Origin: Cyprinodon diabolis
Taxonomy: Eukaryota > Chordata > Actinopteri > Cyprinodontiformes > Cyprinodontidae
Length of the DNA stretch: 64,000 bases
Reading direction: 5' to 3'
NCBI GenBank assembly: GCA_030533445.1
Contig: CM060078.1
Span: 28,134,091-28,198,090, forward strand
Made by a program: the position numbers and the translations under genes. The notes beneath the pieces were generated by a model, which was not told the origin of the DNA, did not search any database, and worked only from the letters and a program-made list of their open reading frames with translations. Below, piece after piece: positions 26,807 to 37,829 of the stretch (the stretch's first letter is position 1; each line of letters opens with the position of its first letter).

Positions 26807-27955
26807 GTAATATAAATGCTGGTTTAAGGTGGAAAAAAACAGAAAATAATAAGGGTAGGAAAATTCTTTCCAAAGTCTTAACTAGCGCTGGACAATTAAT
26901 TGCATATGCACAACACAATTTTTAAAATCGCAGAGGAACTTAATTTTGGTCACCTAACATTTATTACCGATATTCTACCTCCAGCCCAAACAGTGGCTGT
27001 AGACTCTGGATAAGCAAGCTTTAAAGGTAATGAAAACAATGAAACCCTGGTGCAAAACTTGAAAAAAAATAGTAATTTTGGTTCAAAAAAATGTACCATT
27101 TTGATTTTTGGAAAAACAATTCAGGTCTAATCTTAACTTTAACTACAATGAAAATGAATGGAGGATAATTCAAAGCCAGTTTTTTTTTTAGGAAACTGAA
27201 TGCCTTTAAATACACCCTTCCATTTCTGAGTGGAAAGCTATCCAGTCAGAACGATGCCAGAAGCTGGAGGATGGCTTCAATTTCGGTATAAGTTGCAAAC
27301 AAAAAATAGAAATAAACACTTATAGAGTGTCGATATATAGATGAGACTTTTGTCCAACTAAAGATCAGAAAGATTAAAGTTGTTGGTTGAATAGTTCTAC
27401 TCTAAACAATAAACATTGCAGAAGAATCACTAAAAGTCCTGATAATAGATGAGTATTCAAAATATTGCTGAGAGTAAATTCAAACGGATTAATTGCTTCA
27501 ATACAAGGTTGTACCATCAATATAAGAACAGATAGAGTGAAATAAAACTCCAGCTCCCAGCACAAATGCCTCACAAAAACCTCCCGGCTAATGAATGCAC
27601 ACTCTAATGCAACATTAAAGCCAATCAAACAAAGATCCCCTACTCTGTCTGCTGGTTTCTGTTACTGCGCTTCATTGAGAAACAAACAAAAGACATGAGC
27701 CCCACGCGGAGAGTGTCCATTAGTCACATTTGCAAGGCTCTAAATTAGCACAGTAATAATAACCTTTTATATAATCCCCCTGAAGTTTTCCATCTCTTCA
27801 TCTTGTCCTGCACCTTTTCAACAGGAGTTACTGTAGTTCTCATTTTTACTGGGAGATTCATATAAGGAGGTTTTACTCAACCCTACCTAAGATTGTGTAT
27901 ATTCATGCCTGTTTGGTGCATAGATAGCAGAATACAGTTGTACTAGACCAGGGGT

Positions 27956-28245
27956 CACCAAGGTGCCCTCAAGGACCACATGGGGGGCCCTCAGAGTCTT
28001 CTAAATAAAGAACAACCCACCAGTGGGCTAAGTTTGAAATTTTATTTTATTCTGTTGCTCTTCTTTTTAATAATTTATAGAGATTTCAAAATGACAATGT
28101 CTAAATAAACTTAGAAATTAACAGAAACAATAAAAATATGTTGATAATGAACAAAGTTTAGGCTAAAGCTAACCCTTGCAGCTCATGGGTCAGTAATGGT
28201 CGCCCTTTTTAAGTCTCGGTACCCTTGAAGTGGCCGGCGCCGGGA
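27956..28245. mobile_element. hAT-type element end, truncated by LINE
   Basis: Starts ccaggggtcaccaaggtg, the hallmark end of a vertebrate hAT family. It continues in AT-rich DNA and stops where the LINE at 28246 begins. The other end is absent. Confidence 0.45.
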
Positions 28246-29512
28246 AAACTGGGTCGGCCTCTCTGGTACAGCTCTCAACTGGTTTAAATCCTACTTAAAG
28301 GACAGGGACTTTCTTGTATCAGTAGGCAACTTTACATCAGAGATGACAAAAAAACACATGTGGGGTTCCCCAAGGATCCATCCTGGGTCCCCTCTTATTC
28401 AATATCTACATGCTCCCTCTTGCTCAGTTAATAAAAAACAACAACATCAGCTACCATAACTATGCAGACGACACACAGCTTTACATCACCATGTCACCAG
28501 GTGACTATGAACCAATTCAAGCACTGAGGAAATGCTTAGAAGAAATCAATGCCTGGATGTGCCATAATTTTCTTCAACTGAATAAAAACAAAACTGAAGT
28601 AATAATCTTTGGACCAATAGAGATCTAAAGTTAGCACACAGCTTCAGTCGCTTCAGCTAGTAACCACTGATCAGGCCCGAAATCTAGGTGTAGTGCTGGA
28701 TTCAGACTTGAACCTCCAAAAGCATTTAAAGACAATTACAAGGTCGGCTTTCTATCAACCGAAGAACATTTCCAGGATTAAAGGACTAATGTCTCAGTAT
28801 GATCTGGAAAAACTAATCCATGCGTTTATTTTTAGTCGAATCGATTACAACAACGGTGTTTTCACAGGTCTGCCTAAAAAGTGGATCAGACAGCTGCAGC
28901 TGATCCAGAACGCTGCTGCCCGTGTCCTCACTAAGACTAAGAAAGTAGAGCACATCACCCCGGTTCTGAAGTCCTTACACTGGCTCCCTGTATCTCAGAT
29001 AATAGACTTTAAAATAATTTCTGTTAGTCTATAAATCCCTGAATAGCTTAGCACCTAAATACATCACAGACTTGCTATCAGTGTATCAACCCTCCAGACC
29101 ACTCAGGTCTTCTGGCTCCAGCCTGCTCTGCATACCTAGAACCAGAACTAAACATGGAGAAGCAGCATTTAGTTCCTATGCTCCACTTATCTGGAACAAA
29201 CTTCCAGAAAACGGCAAAAGTGTGGAAAGCCTGAGTTCCTTTAAATCAAGACTAAAAACACATTTGTTTAGGATTGCCTTCGACTGTTCTAGTTAAACAG
29301 TTCAACTGAAACATCATTAGTTCAACTTTTTTATTTTCTTTAGTCCAACTGTTTTTTGTTTCTGCATTTTTTATTTTAATTTTTTCTACTTGCATTGAAT
29401 CTGTTTTATTTTCCTATATTTTAATCATGTAAAGCACTTAACATTGTCTTTGCACTGAATTGTGCTATACAAATAAATATGCCTTGCCTTTGCCTTGCCT
29501 TACTAGAGCATT
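28246..29512 (+). mobile_element. L2/CR1-group LINE, 5'-truncated, RT C-terminal half
   Basis: Encodes, across several frame breaks, the [14 protein letters not shown] box (about 28361-28395), the catalytic [10 protein letters not shown] (28456-28485), LGVVLDSDLNLQKH, a YNNGVFTGLPKKWIRQLQLI segment with AARVLT, SLHWLPV, and PLIWNKLP with a final FKSRLKTHLFR. The order is that of L2/CR1-clade reverse transcriptases. It ends in the microsatellite-like tail tgccttgcctttgccttgcc. It lies in the first intron of rassf5. Confidence 0.85.
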
Positions 29513-30704
29513 TTTGCATTTACGAATAAATGTATTATTTTACCAAAATAATCCGTTTCATTTTGAATTCTTATCCCATTTGTTGACGTTAGGAAAGAAA
29601 AGGCTCAAAATCATAAAGCCTCTAAAATTCTTCCTCCATTTAGCTTTTAAACAGTACATTCCTTTGAAAATACAACCTGCTTGAAAATATTTTGATTAAT
29701 CAAACACCTGCTCTTCAGGTGAAATTAATGTTCAACTGCAGAAAAACCTGCAACACCATCTGGTTTATAGGTGACCATTTCTGTGCGATGCCCAGTGAAT
29801 AAGTGACCTGTGTTAACATCAATATTCCAGTGGAAAGAATTTGCTCAAAGTGTTTTCCTTTCTTGTTGCTTTTTGCCCTTATGCTGCTGTCATTTAACAC
29901 ATAAAAAGAAGATGCTTATTCTACATTGAATCCTAAAGCTTCCTTTGGAACGAAAATACACATTTATTTCTGATATCCTTTTTTCTGTGTCTTTAAATAA
30001 GGGTAAAATAAGATAAATAAAAAAAAAAACATATATTCATTGATTACAGAAAACATAAGACAACTTCAGCTAGCTGAGAATTTGAATCAGAATCAGCCTT
30101 TTACCAGAATTTACCCATTGTGGGAAAATAAAGGGATTTTCTATCCTATTTTCTTCCTTTAGGGCCTGACTTTAGACAAACAAGGAATTTTACTTAAGTT
30201 TCAAACACTTACAGCATACAGAAAAACTGTATGAATATGTCAGATGTATGTAAATTAATCTTTTTGTAAAAAGAAAAGAAAAACATGTCAGCTTTCAACA
30301 GAGCAAATGTGCTTATTTTGTTTCACAGCAGAGCTGTCTGCTCAGGCTGTGTCCAGATGTGGACAGACATATGCTGCATCTGGGGTAATCGAGTTAGCTA
30401 AATATGATTAATCCAAAATATAATTTGGTGTATACAGAGAAAACAGAGTTTAATTGTCTGTATATCATTAGCTAACTCTACTTAAAGATGGTAGTACAGC
30501 AGGGCTTGTCTTTAGAAATTCCTTGCTTTTTGTAGTATAAAGAAGAAAACCTACTGAAAAATATTTTTTGGCAGCAAAGATTCACTGAATTCATTGTTAA
30601 AGAAATAAAATATATACTTCTGCTTAAAGACTTGTTCTTTTTTTTTTGACAGCAACAAGTTACAGCTAAAACTAGCAAACAAACATTAGCAAACTTCAAG
30701 AGAA

Positions 30705-31395
30705 TTATGAACCAGAACTATTTAATAAAGATGCCAGTTGGGGACCTGTGAGGCGTCTGTTTCTCAAACTAGAGACTCTAATGTACTTAACTTCTTGCTC
30801 AGTTGTACAACGCGGCCTCCCACTTCTTTTTCTACTCTGGTTAGAGCCTGTTTGTACTGTCCTCTGAAGGGAGTAGTACACACCGTTGTAGGAAATCTTT
30901 AATTTCTTAGCAATTTCTCGCATGGAATAGCCTTCATATCTGAGAACAAGAATAGACTGTCGAGTTTCAGATGAAAGATCTCTTTTTCTGGCCATTTGGA
31001 GCGTTTAATTGACCCCACAAATGTGATGCTCCAGAAACTCAATCTGCTCAGTTTTGTAGCTTCTGTAACAAGCTAAACTGTTTTCAGATGTGTGAACATG
31101 ATTGCACAAGGGTTTTCTAATCATCAATCAGCCTTCTCAGCCAATGAGCAAACACATTGCACCATTAGAACACTGGAGTGATAGTTGCTGGAAATGGGCC
31201 TCTATACACCTATGTAGATATTGCACCAAAAACCAGACATTTGCAGCTAGAATAGTCATTTACCACATTAGCAATGTATAGAGTGTATTTCTTTATAGTT
31301 AAGACTATTTTAAAGTTATCTACATTAAGAAAGTAAAGTGCCTCTCCTTCAAAAATAAGGAGATTTCAATGTGACCCCAAACTTTTGAACGTGTG
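30705..31395 (-). mobile_element. Tc1-like transposon, 5' half with transposase N-terminus
   Basis: Terminal repeat at the right (complement of gaccccaaacttttgaacgt), then about 400 bp of leader, then an ORF (30705-30995) starting MARKRDLSSETRQSILVLRY, the paired-like helix-turn-helix of a Tc1-like transposase (EIAKKLKISYNGVYYSLQRT, KRSGRPR). The frame stops after RLTGPQLASLLNSS, where element sequence ends; the DDE catalytic domain is missing. Non-autonomous relic in rassf5 intron 1. Confidence 0.9.
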
Positions 31396-31409
31396 AAATC
31401 ATATAAATA

Positions 31410-31749
31410 TGAAATCATATTTATAATAGATAAATAACTACCTTAATAATAACTCAAAACTTCATTAAATGTGGATATTAGTGGATTCACATATAGTTTT
31501 TTGCAGAATGATTATTGATAAAAGACATGTCTCAAACCTGAAAGGATTTTGTCCACTATACCTTTTATTTACACAGCATAGATGTTTAAATATATGTGTC
31601 TATTGGCTAGCAAAGGCTGCAGGAAAGTATAGTTTGTCTTTATTTAGAAAATATGGATGTTGTGCATGTTCCTGTTGGAACAGTGTAGATTGACTCTGAG
31701 GTTCTGGTGCCTTTCGGCCACCCCTATTAGGATTTTCTGGCTACGCCTC

Positions 31750-31752
<3 letters not shown>
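31410..31752 (+). repeat. Local repeat, copy A
   Basis: Shares ataaataactac, ttgcagaatgattattgata, tttgtccactataccttt, agcaaaggctgcaggaaag and ttttctggctacgcctctgc with copies B (32715-33000) and C (34615-34935). Copies A and C are the closest pair. It ends directly at a (TA)n tract. Element class unknown. Confidence 0.75.
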
Positions 31753-31815
<63 letters not shown>

Positions 31816-31827
31816 TATATATATATT
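31753..31827. repeat. (TA)n microsatellite
   Basis: About 75 bp of TA dinucleotides with one interruption (aaa near 31811). Confidence 0.95.
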
Positions 31828-32714
31828 TATTTAAAGTAAAGATAAGAATAGGACAGGAAAACAGTAATATGGACATCAGGAAAGACTTCTTTTGCATTTT
31901 ACATAACTTCCTTCTATTGTTTCTCAGATAACATCATTAGCAGAAGGATGTACTCTGTTGAGGAGTAAGTCAAACTTGTTGGCTGAACTAGTTCGTCTGC
32001 ATACCGTCTACATTCCGAGGTGTTTCACAGCCCTGCCCATTAACATTTCCAACTATGTGAACAAGCAGTGGTTAAACCAATCAGACTAACTGGCTGGGAT
32101 GTCATCAGGATGAGTTCCATCTACAACAAACATTTCTTTCAAAGGATATGAAAATAAGTGGCCCCCACAGATCAACAAATTATGTAATACTTATTTTTTA
32201 GGAAAACTTCTGATGTAATCTCATTTTGTTTTTAAACTCACACCAAAAAAAAATTGTTAACACCTTTTGGTTTTTAAAACCCTGGAGAGATTTCTTAAAA
32301 GAATTAATACAATAAGTTTTATATTAGTTGGCAACTAAAATAGCAACTGGTTAGGCAACAAAACAAGTTTTCTTCTTTTTCAGAAGATATTTTCCCTTGT
32401 GGCAAATACAAATTGCAGCTAATTGCACTTTATATGCCATTAGCACAACACTCTGTGGCTTACCAGCTTTTATGTATTTTAATGTGATTCTGTGTAGTAG
32501 ATAAATGCAAAGTGGAGCATACTGTAATTGTGTGGTATAGGGACGTACTTTAAATATAAACCTGACGAATGTCTCTTTACACCAATACCTTTAAATCCAA
32601 AGTAACCATTTGCTTCATAACAGACCTGGAGAGTAAACAGAGCACACCTGAGTGTGACTCTATAATAAATTAATATGTAATCTAAGTGCAGCTGATCAGG
32701 GGCTGAGCTAGATG

Positions 32715-33000
32715 GGGGGCCAGGGGTGACCTGAAAGAATTTTATCCACTATACCTTTTATTTAGAAAGCATGGATGTTTAAATATATATGTCCTTTTGT
32801 TAGCAAAGGCTGTAGGAGCAAGTATAGTTTGTCTTTGTTTAGAAAATATGGATGTTTTGCCCATTAATTTTCCTGTTGGAACAGTGCAGATTGACCCTGA
32901 GGTTCTGGAGCATATCCACTTTTGGCCACCCCTCAGTGTACATTGGTTATCCCATGGCCACCCTTATAAAGATTTTCTGGCTACACCTCTGCAGCTGATA
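32715..33000 (+). repeat. Local repeat, copy B
   Basis: Matches A and C from atccactataccttttattt to ctggctacacctctgc. It lacks their first 120 bp but has an extra segment with ttggccacccctcagtg near 32920-32960. Confidence 0.7.
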
Positions 33001-33465
33001 TTTGGACGTCTAAGAGATTTATTAGGCACATTAGGAAAACAACATCAGTCATAACCATGAGGATAAAGAGGTTTGTGGCAGTATTAATAGGTGAGGTAGC
33101 CATTGGGGCTGTGCTAATGGTGGAGGAGTTGCAAAAAAACACAACTCAGGTGGGATTAATAAAAGTCTTTGTGATTTACACAGATCTTTAATGGGAGGGG
33201 GATATTTTTGAGGAAAGGACAAATCCTGTCCTGTTTGTTTAAAGTTTGCTCAAAGCCAAGATCACATAACTGATTTGTAAAAACCTAATTCCAATTTAAC
33301 TGTCTGTTAGAGTTTGAACCAAGGAAGAATAAGCAACATTTTTAAGTGTCATCCAAAGACCCTTCAGGATGCAGTAAAAAGTGATTTCACATAACACTAA
33401 CCTGGGTTTCTCACATATTTGAACATTTGAATTTTCAATTTAATATATATGCATATCATTTTAAG

Positions 33466-34177
33466 TAGGGATGCACGATATAATCTGCCCCCTATCGGTA
33501 TCGGCCTGTATCGGCCTTAAAACTGAATATCGGACATCGGCCACCCCACCGATATTTAACCCGATATTTGATCAGCTTCTGAGTTTCTAAAGTCTAAAAA
33601 AAACAAAAAACTACTACTTCTTCTTCTTCCTCAAAAACTTCTTTTTTACAGACTTAAAAACTTCTAAAGATGAGGGAAAAAATATTGATACATTAAAATA
33701 TCACAATATCTTCATATGCTGATATATTGCTATTTAGAAACACCATATCAATCTGTTTTACTAATGAAATATTGCTATATGTCATCGTTATGCTTTGAAA
33801 TCCCCCGAAAATTCACGAAATTTTGCCATGTTTTTATATGTTGATATATTGACGCGGTATCGATCTATTTTACTAACAAAATCTCACAAGAATTTGGAAA
33901 ATATCACGAGAGTTTGTAACAGAACAATGAAATTTCACGAGATTTTGAAAGTAAAATAGATCGATACCGCGTTTTTAAAAATCAATTTGATATCAGCATA
34001 TGAAAATATATTTGAGTATATTATTGTTCAAAGTGTCAGAAATGGATAACAAAACTGCTATTTTCAATGACTACTTATTTTTGTCCAGCTTTAACATCAG
34101 TATCGGTATCGGTTATCGGCCACATGAGTTTTAAAATATCGGTATATCGGCCAAAATCCCAATATCGTGCATTCCTA
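33466..34177 (+). mobile_element. hAT MITE with internal hairpin, copy 2 (complete)
   Basis: 712 bp. Terminal inverted repeats TAGGGATGCACGATA and TATCGTGCATTCCTA, flanked by a perfect 8-bp target duplication ATTTTAAG (33458-33465 and 34178-34185). This is diagnostic of hAT transposition. Ends are rich in tatcggta words. The internal 119-bp palindrome is at 33853-33971. No transposase is encoded. Confidence 0.9.
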
Positions 34178-34614
34178 ATTTTAAGTATATATATGTTTTA
34201 TGTGCATTTTTTTCTTCTATTTCAGAGTTACTCTATTTTTGGTTATATTTCATAAAATCAAAACATACTGGGTTTTGGATTAATAGCTTTATTTAAACCA
34301 ATCTATAATTTCCTTTGGCCATGGCCATCCTTAGCAAATCATTGGCCACCCCTACCATTTTTTCCCTCTGATACAGACTGTGGCAGCAGTAATAATCTGA
34401 AGGGGAATGTTCAAACTTATTTAACATTTCAATTTTCATATAGTAACAACTACTTGACAAACAGAAACACTGCTGTTAATTATGTACATTAACATACAAA
34501 CATTAAAGATGATAGATAAAGAATTTATGCTCTTTTTAGAACTAAATTTTGAATTATTTGGGGTAAAGATTAAATTATGTACTTCTGCAAGTCATCTAGG
34601 AGTCTTCAGTAAAA

Positions 34615-34935
34615 TCATAGATAAATAACTACTTTAATAATAACTCAAAGATTCCTTAAATGTGGATATTAGTAGATTAACATATCATTTTTTGCAGAAT
34701 GATTATTGATAAAAGACATTGTCTCAAACCTGAAAGAATTTTGTCCACTTCACCTTTTATTTACACAGCATATATGTTTAAATATATGCGTCTATTTGTT
34801 AGCAAAGGCTGCAAGAAAGTATAGTTTGCTATTATTTAGAAAATATGGAAGTTGGAACAGTGTAGATTGACCCTGAGGTTCTGGTGCCTTTCGGTCACCC
34901 CTATTAGGATTTTCTGGCTATGCCTCTGCATTTCA
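34615..34935 (+). repeat. Local repeat, copy C
   Basis: Closest to copy A, including its 5' part. It ends at ctatgcctctgcattt, about 50 bp from the rassf5 exon 1 donor at 34982, so this repeat abuts the exon. Confidence 0.75.
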
Positions 34936-34982
34936 ATATATTTAAAACTTCTAGTATTTTATCCTGACCTTCTCCTTCATAC

Positions 34983-35520
34983 CTGCACAGGTGAGACCGT
35001 GTTGGAGGATATAATTGCAGCACACATCACACCAGTTGTTCTCGCCTCCGGGCTCAAAGGTGTGTCCCTCCCCGGTCTCCTCCTTCACTCTGGGGTCCTT
35101 TTCGCCGGGAGAGAAGATGGTCCTCACATCGGGGGCCCTGAAGCGGTTCTTCCGGCTCCTGGGTGGCGCTCCTCCGTGTCCTTCTACCCCGTTTTTCATG
35201 GCTTCAGGCAGTTTTCTCGTTTCGGGGCTCTGAGGTTTCTCCTCCGGCTCCTCTCTCGGTGCCCACACCTCCTCCAAACTGGACGCTTGGGCGTTGGAAC
35301 ACCGCCGGGCCACCCTCACCACCGCGCCCTTGTTGGCCTTGATGCGCACCTTGGCTCCGGGCGGCGGCCACGTCGTTTCCAGATGAGCCTCGGCGGTCGT
35401 CTGGGTCAGCCGGGATGTTTTAATGCGAACAGGCTCCACAGCTGAGTCATCCATTGCCAGGGAGTCTTTGGAGGCGATCTCACGGATCCTGGGAGCGGGG
35501 TTAAACATTACTCCCTTCAT
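34983..35520 (-). CDS. rassf5: rassf5 (NORE1A-type) coding exon 1
   Basis: First coding exon of a Ras-association domain family protein: 179 codons plus one base from the ATG at 35520, ending at a GT donor (gtatga) at 34982. RASSF5 is a Ras/Rap1 effector that links active Ras to the MST1/2 kinases and, in lymphocytes, to adhesion. The N-terminal part is Pro/Arg-rich and low in complexity. Residues about 128-150 (APDVRTIF, DPRV, GEGH) match the segment just before the C1 domain of vertebrate RASSF5. The C1 zinc ligands begin at GEGH and continue as WCDVC and LTC, and the domain is completed by the exon at 19904-20013. The exon is clearly GC-richer than its surroundings, as expected for a promoter-proximal first exon. 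In-frame ATGs at codons 5 and 23 are other possible starts. RASSF1 is the main alternative; the DVRTIF/DPRV linker favours RASSF5. Confidence 0.88.
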
Positions 35521-35645
35521 GCTGAGCCTGGCAATGCCGCTTAAAGTCCGCGGCAGCTGTCAGAGAGCAGGTTGATCTGCTGGCGAACGGGTTGGATCTC
35601 ATTTCAGACTCCACAGCGGGCAGCATGACACGCTCCGCTTCCAAA
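35521..35645 (-). promoter_or_regulatory. rassf5 5' UTR / promoter-proximal GC-rich segment
   Basis: Directly upstream of the rassf5 start. It is GC-richer than the flanks and contains CpGs (cgcggcag, gcgaacgg, acacgctccgc), continuous with the GC-rich exon. No TATA box is evident. At about 35650 it stops abruptly against a 330-bp AT-rich repeat. The transcription start is not defined by sequence alone. Confidence 0.45.
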
Positions 35646-35649
35646 AAAT

Positions 35650-35978
35650 GCAAATGTAAGCTTCCTTACAGTGACTGCAAAGTAACAAACTCAACTTTAT
35701 TCACAAACTATGTCAATTTAAAAGGCAACATAATGAACACAAAATCTTTTATTCTTAGTTTAAACCGTTCTCTCTTTTAATACTTTTTATAAATAAAGTA
35801 GGCGATACATAATCTTACAGCTAAACAAAAATATATATATATTTATTTTTTTTATAAACAAAAGGAGTCCACAGAAAAAGATTTTAAAAAATCTAACTTT
35901 TTTCAAAGTTGAATCAAGTTTAAAGCGATTGTAGTTCCTGTATTGATCACATGAGGGTGCTGTTTCCCCATTGAAATA
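35650..35978 (+). repeat. 330-bp direct repeat, copy 1
   Basis: Begins caaatgtaagcttccttaca; shares with 36623-36960 the words tttattcac, aatttaaaaggcaac, gtttaaaccgttctctctttt, cataatcttacagcta and tattgatcacatgag. It ends precisely where the Tc1 fragment begins. Confidence 0.85.
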
Positions 35979-36622
35979 CAGCTCCTTCTCAAAATATTAG
36001 CATATTGTGATAACGTTCATTATTTTTCATAATGTAATGATAAAACTTGAACATTCATATATTTTAGATTCATTGCACACTAACTGAAATATTTCAGGTG
36101 TTTTATTGTCTTAATACAGATGATTTTGGCATTCAGCTCATCATAACTCCAAATTCCTATCTCACAAAATTAGCACATTCCATCCGACCAATAAAAGAAG
36201 AGTGCTCTTAATACAAAAAAAGTCATCCTTCAAAAATTATGTACAGTTATGCACTCAATACTTTGTTGGGAATCCTTTTGCATAAATGACTGCTTTAATG
36301 CAGCGTGGCATGGAGGCAATCAGCCTGTGGCACTGCTGAGGTGTTATGGAGGCCCAGGATGCTTCAAAGGCGGCCTTTAGCTCATCCACAGTGTTGGGTC
36401 TTGTGTCTCTCAACTTTCACTTCACAATATCCCACACATTCTCTATGAGGTTCAGGTCACCAGAGTTGGCAGGCCAATTGAGCACAGTGATACCATGGTC
36501 AGTAAACCATTTACCAGTGGTTTTGGCACTGTGAGCAGATGTCAGGTCATGCTGGAAAAGGAAATCTTCATCTCCACAAACCTTTTCAGCAGATGGAAGC
36601 ATGAAGTGCTCCAAAATCTCCT
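35979..36622 (-). mobile_element. Tc1-like transposon, 3' half with transposase C-terminus
   Basis: Encodes the catalytic end of a Tc1 transposase: FLFQHDLTSAHSAK and NWPANSGDLNLIENVWDIVK with the final acidic residue. One in-frame TGA follows, then a further conserved stretch to FPTKY. The 3' inverted-repeat end (ctcaaaatattagcatattg) is at the left border. The N-terminal half is missing. It belongs to a different subfamily from 30705-31395 and is flanked by two copies of a 330-bp repeat. Confidence 0.85.
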
Positions 36623-36960
36623 GCAAATGAAACTTCCTTACAATGACTGCAAAGTAAAAAAAACCTCAACTTTATTCACCAACGATGTCAATTTAAAAGG
36701 CAACTGATATAATAAACATTCTTTTATTCTTACTGTAGTTTAAACCGTTCTCTCTTTTGAATACTTTAAAAAAATGAAGTAGGCAATACATAATCTTACA
36801 GCTAAGCAAAAAATATTTCTTTTTTTTTTTAACAAAAGGAGTCCACAAAAAAATAAAAGATTAAAAAAAAATCTCAGTACTTGTTTCAAAGTTTAATTAA
36901 GTTTTAAGCGTTTGTAGTTCCTATATTGATCACATGAGAGAGCTATTTCCCCATTGAAAC
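36623..36960 (+). repeat. 330-bp direct repeat, copy 2
   Basis: Same order of words as copy 1 with about 85-90% identity by eye. It starts directly at the right edge of the Tc1 fragment, so repeat, Tc1 and repeat are contiguous. Confidence 0.85.
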
Positions 36961-37564
36961 ATGTTCTTTTGTTAACCTAACTGAAATCTAAATGCAAGTT
37001 ATTTATGACAACTTCTAAAAAACTCTATTTCATGATATGTTTCTTAAAGATCCAATTGAGTTAATATGTGTTTTCTCAGGGAAACACCTGATAATGACAA
37101 AATAAGTCGTAAAAAAAATTACATGTAAATAATGAAAATTTAAATGATATTTATTCAAAGTAGTTTGACTTAGTTCTGTTGATCCCAACATAATAAAATG
37201 ATAGCGTTTTTGAAATGTAAATACATTTTGTTGTGTAGCATCAAGAAAGGGTCAATCATTCTATCAATAATACAAAATAAAAGAAAATCAAATTAATCAT
37301 TTTTATATTTACTTCAAAATGTAAAGTTTTTTTGTTTACATTTTTAGATTAAAACCTTACTTGTAAAATTCTTTTTCATCTTTTTCCATTCAAACTCGTA
37401 AATACCAAACTTCTTATCGCTATAATGTTATACCTTGAATATATATGCTTAGAGCTTTATGTCTTATATACCAGATTTTTATGTAAATGGCACATTCCTT
37501 ACATTAAAAGAAGCTTTGCAAAAATTTTTTTGAATTTATCTGAATCATAGCTTCTTTTTTTAAA

Positions 37565-37829
37565 ATAACTTATTTTCTAGACCACAGAGCACATCTTATG
37601 TGAGCCACTATCTGATGAACTGTCCCCTACCAAACCAAGTAGCAGGTCAGGATAATCTTTGCATTCAACCTGTTTCTCTTCTGCACCACAACAAAAACAT
37701 TGGAAAACAATCTGCTGGTAATTTCCACAGTAGAAGTGGAAAGGATTATCATTCCCAGACCACAGAGGCAGCATAGCTCAGTTTATACACTGGAAAAAAG
37801 TAGCAGCTTATAGTCTAGAAAATACGGTA
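37565..37829. mobile_element. MITE (tacggtattttct family)
   Basis: Left tattttctagaccacagagc and right-end complement gtattttctagactataagc are inverted repeats of about 20 bp with 16-17 matches. The end word aaaatacggta is familiar from an abundant vertebrate miniature element. Non-coding. Confidence 0.6.

Noticed and set aside
31753..31827. Long TA run as a possible origin or matrix attachment site
   Set aside because: A simple microsatellite explains it; no other supporting feature.
34852..35445. 197-residue plus-strand open frame
   Set aside because: Antisense shadow of GC-rich rassf5 exon 1; no family resemblance, and the sense frame has a clear C1 domain and splice donor.
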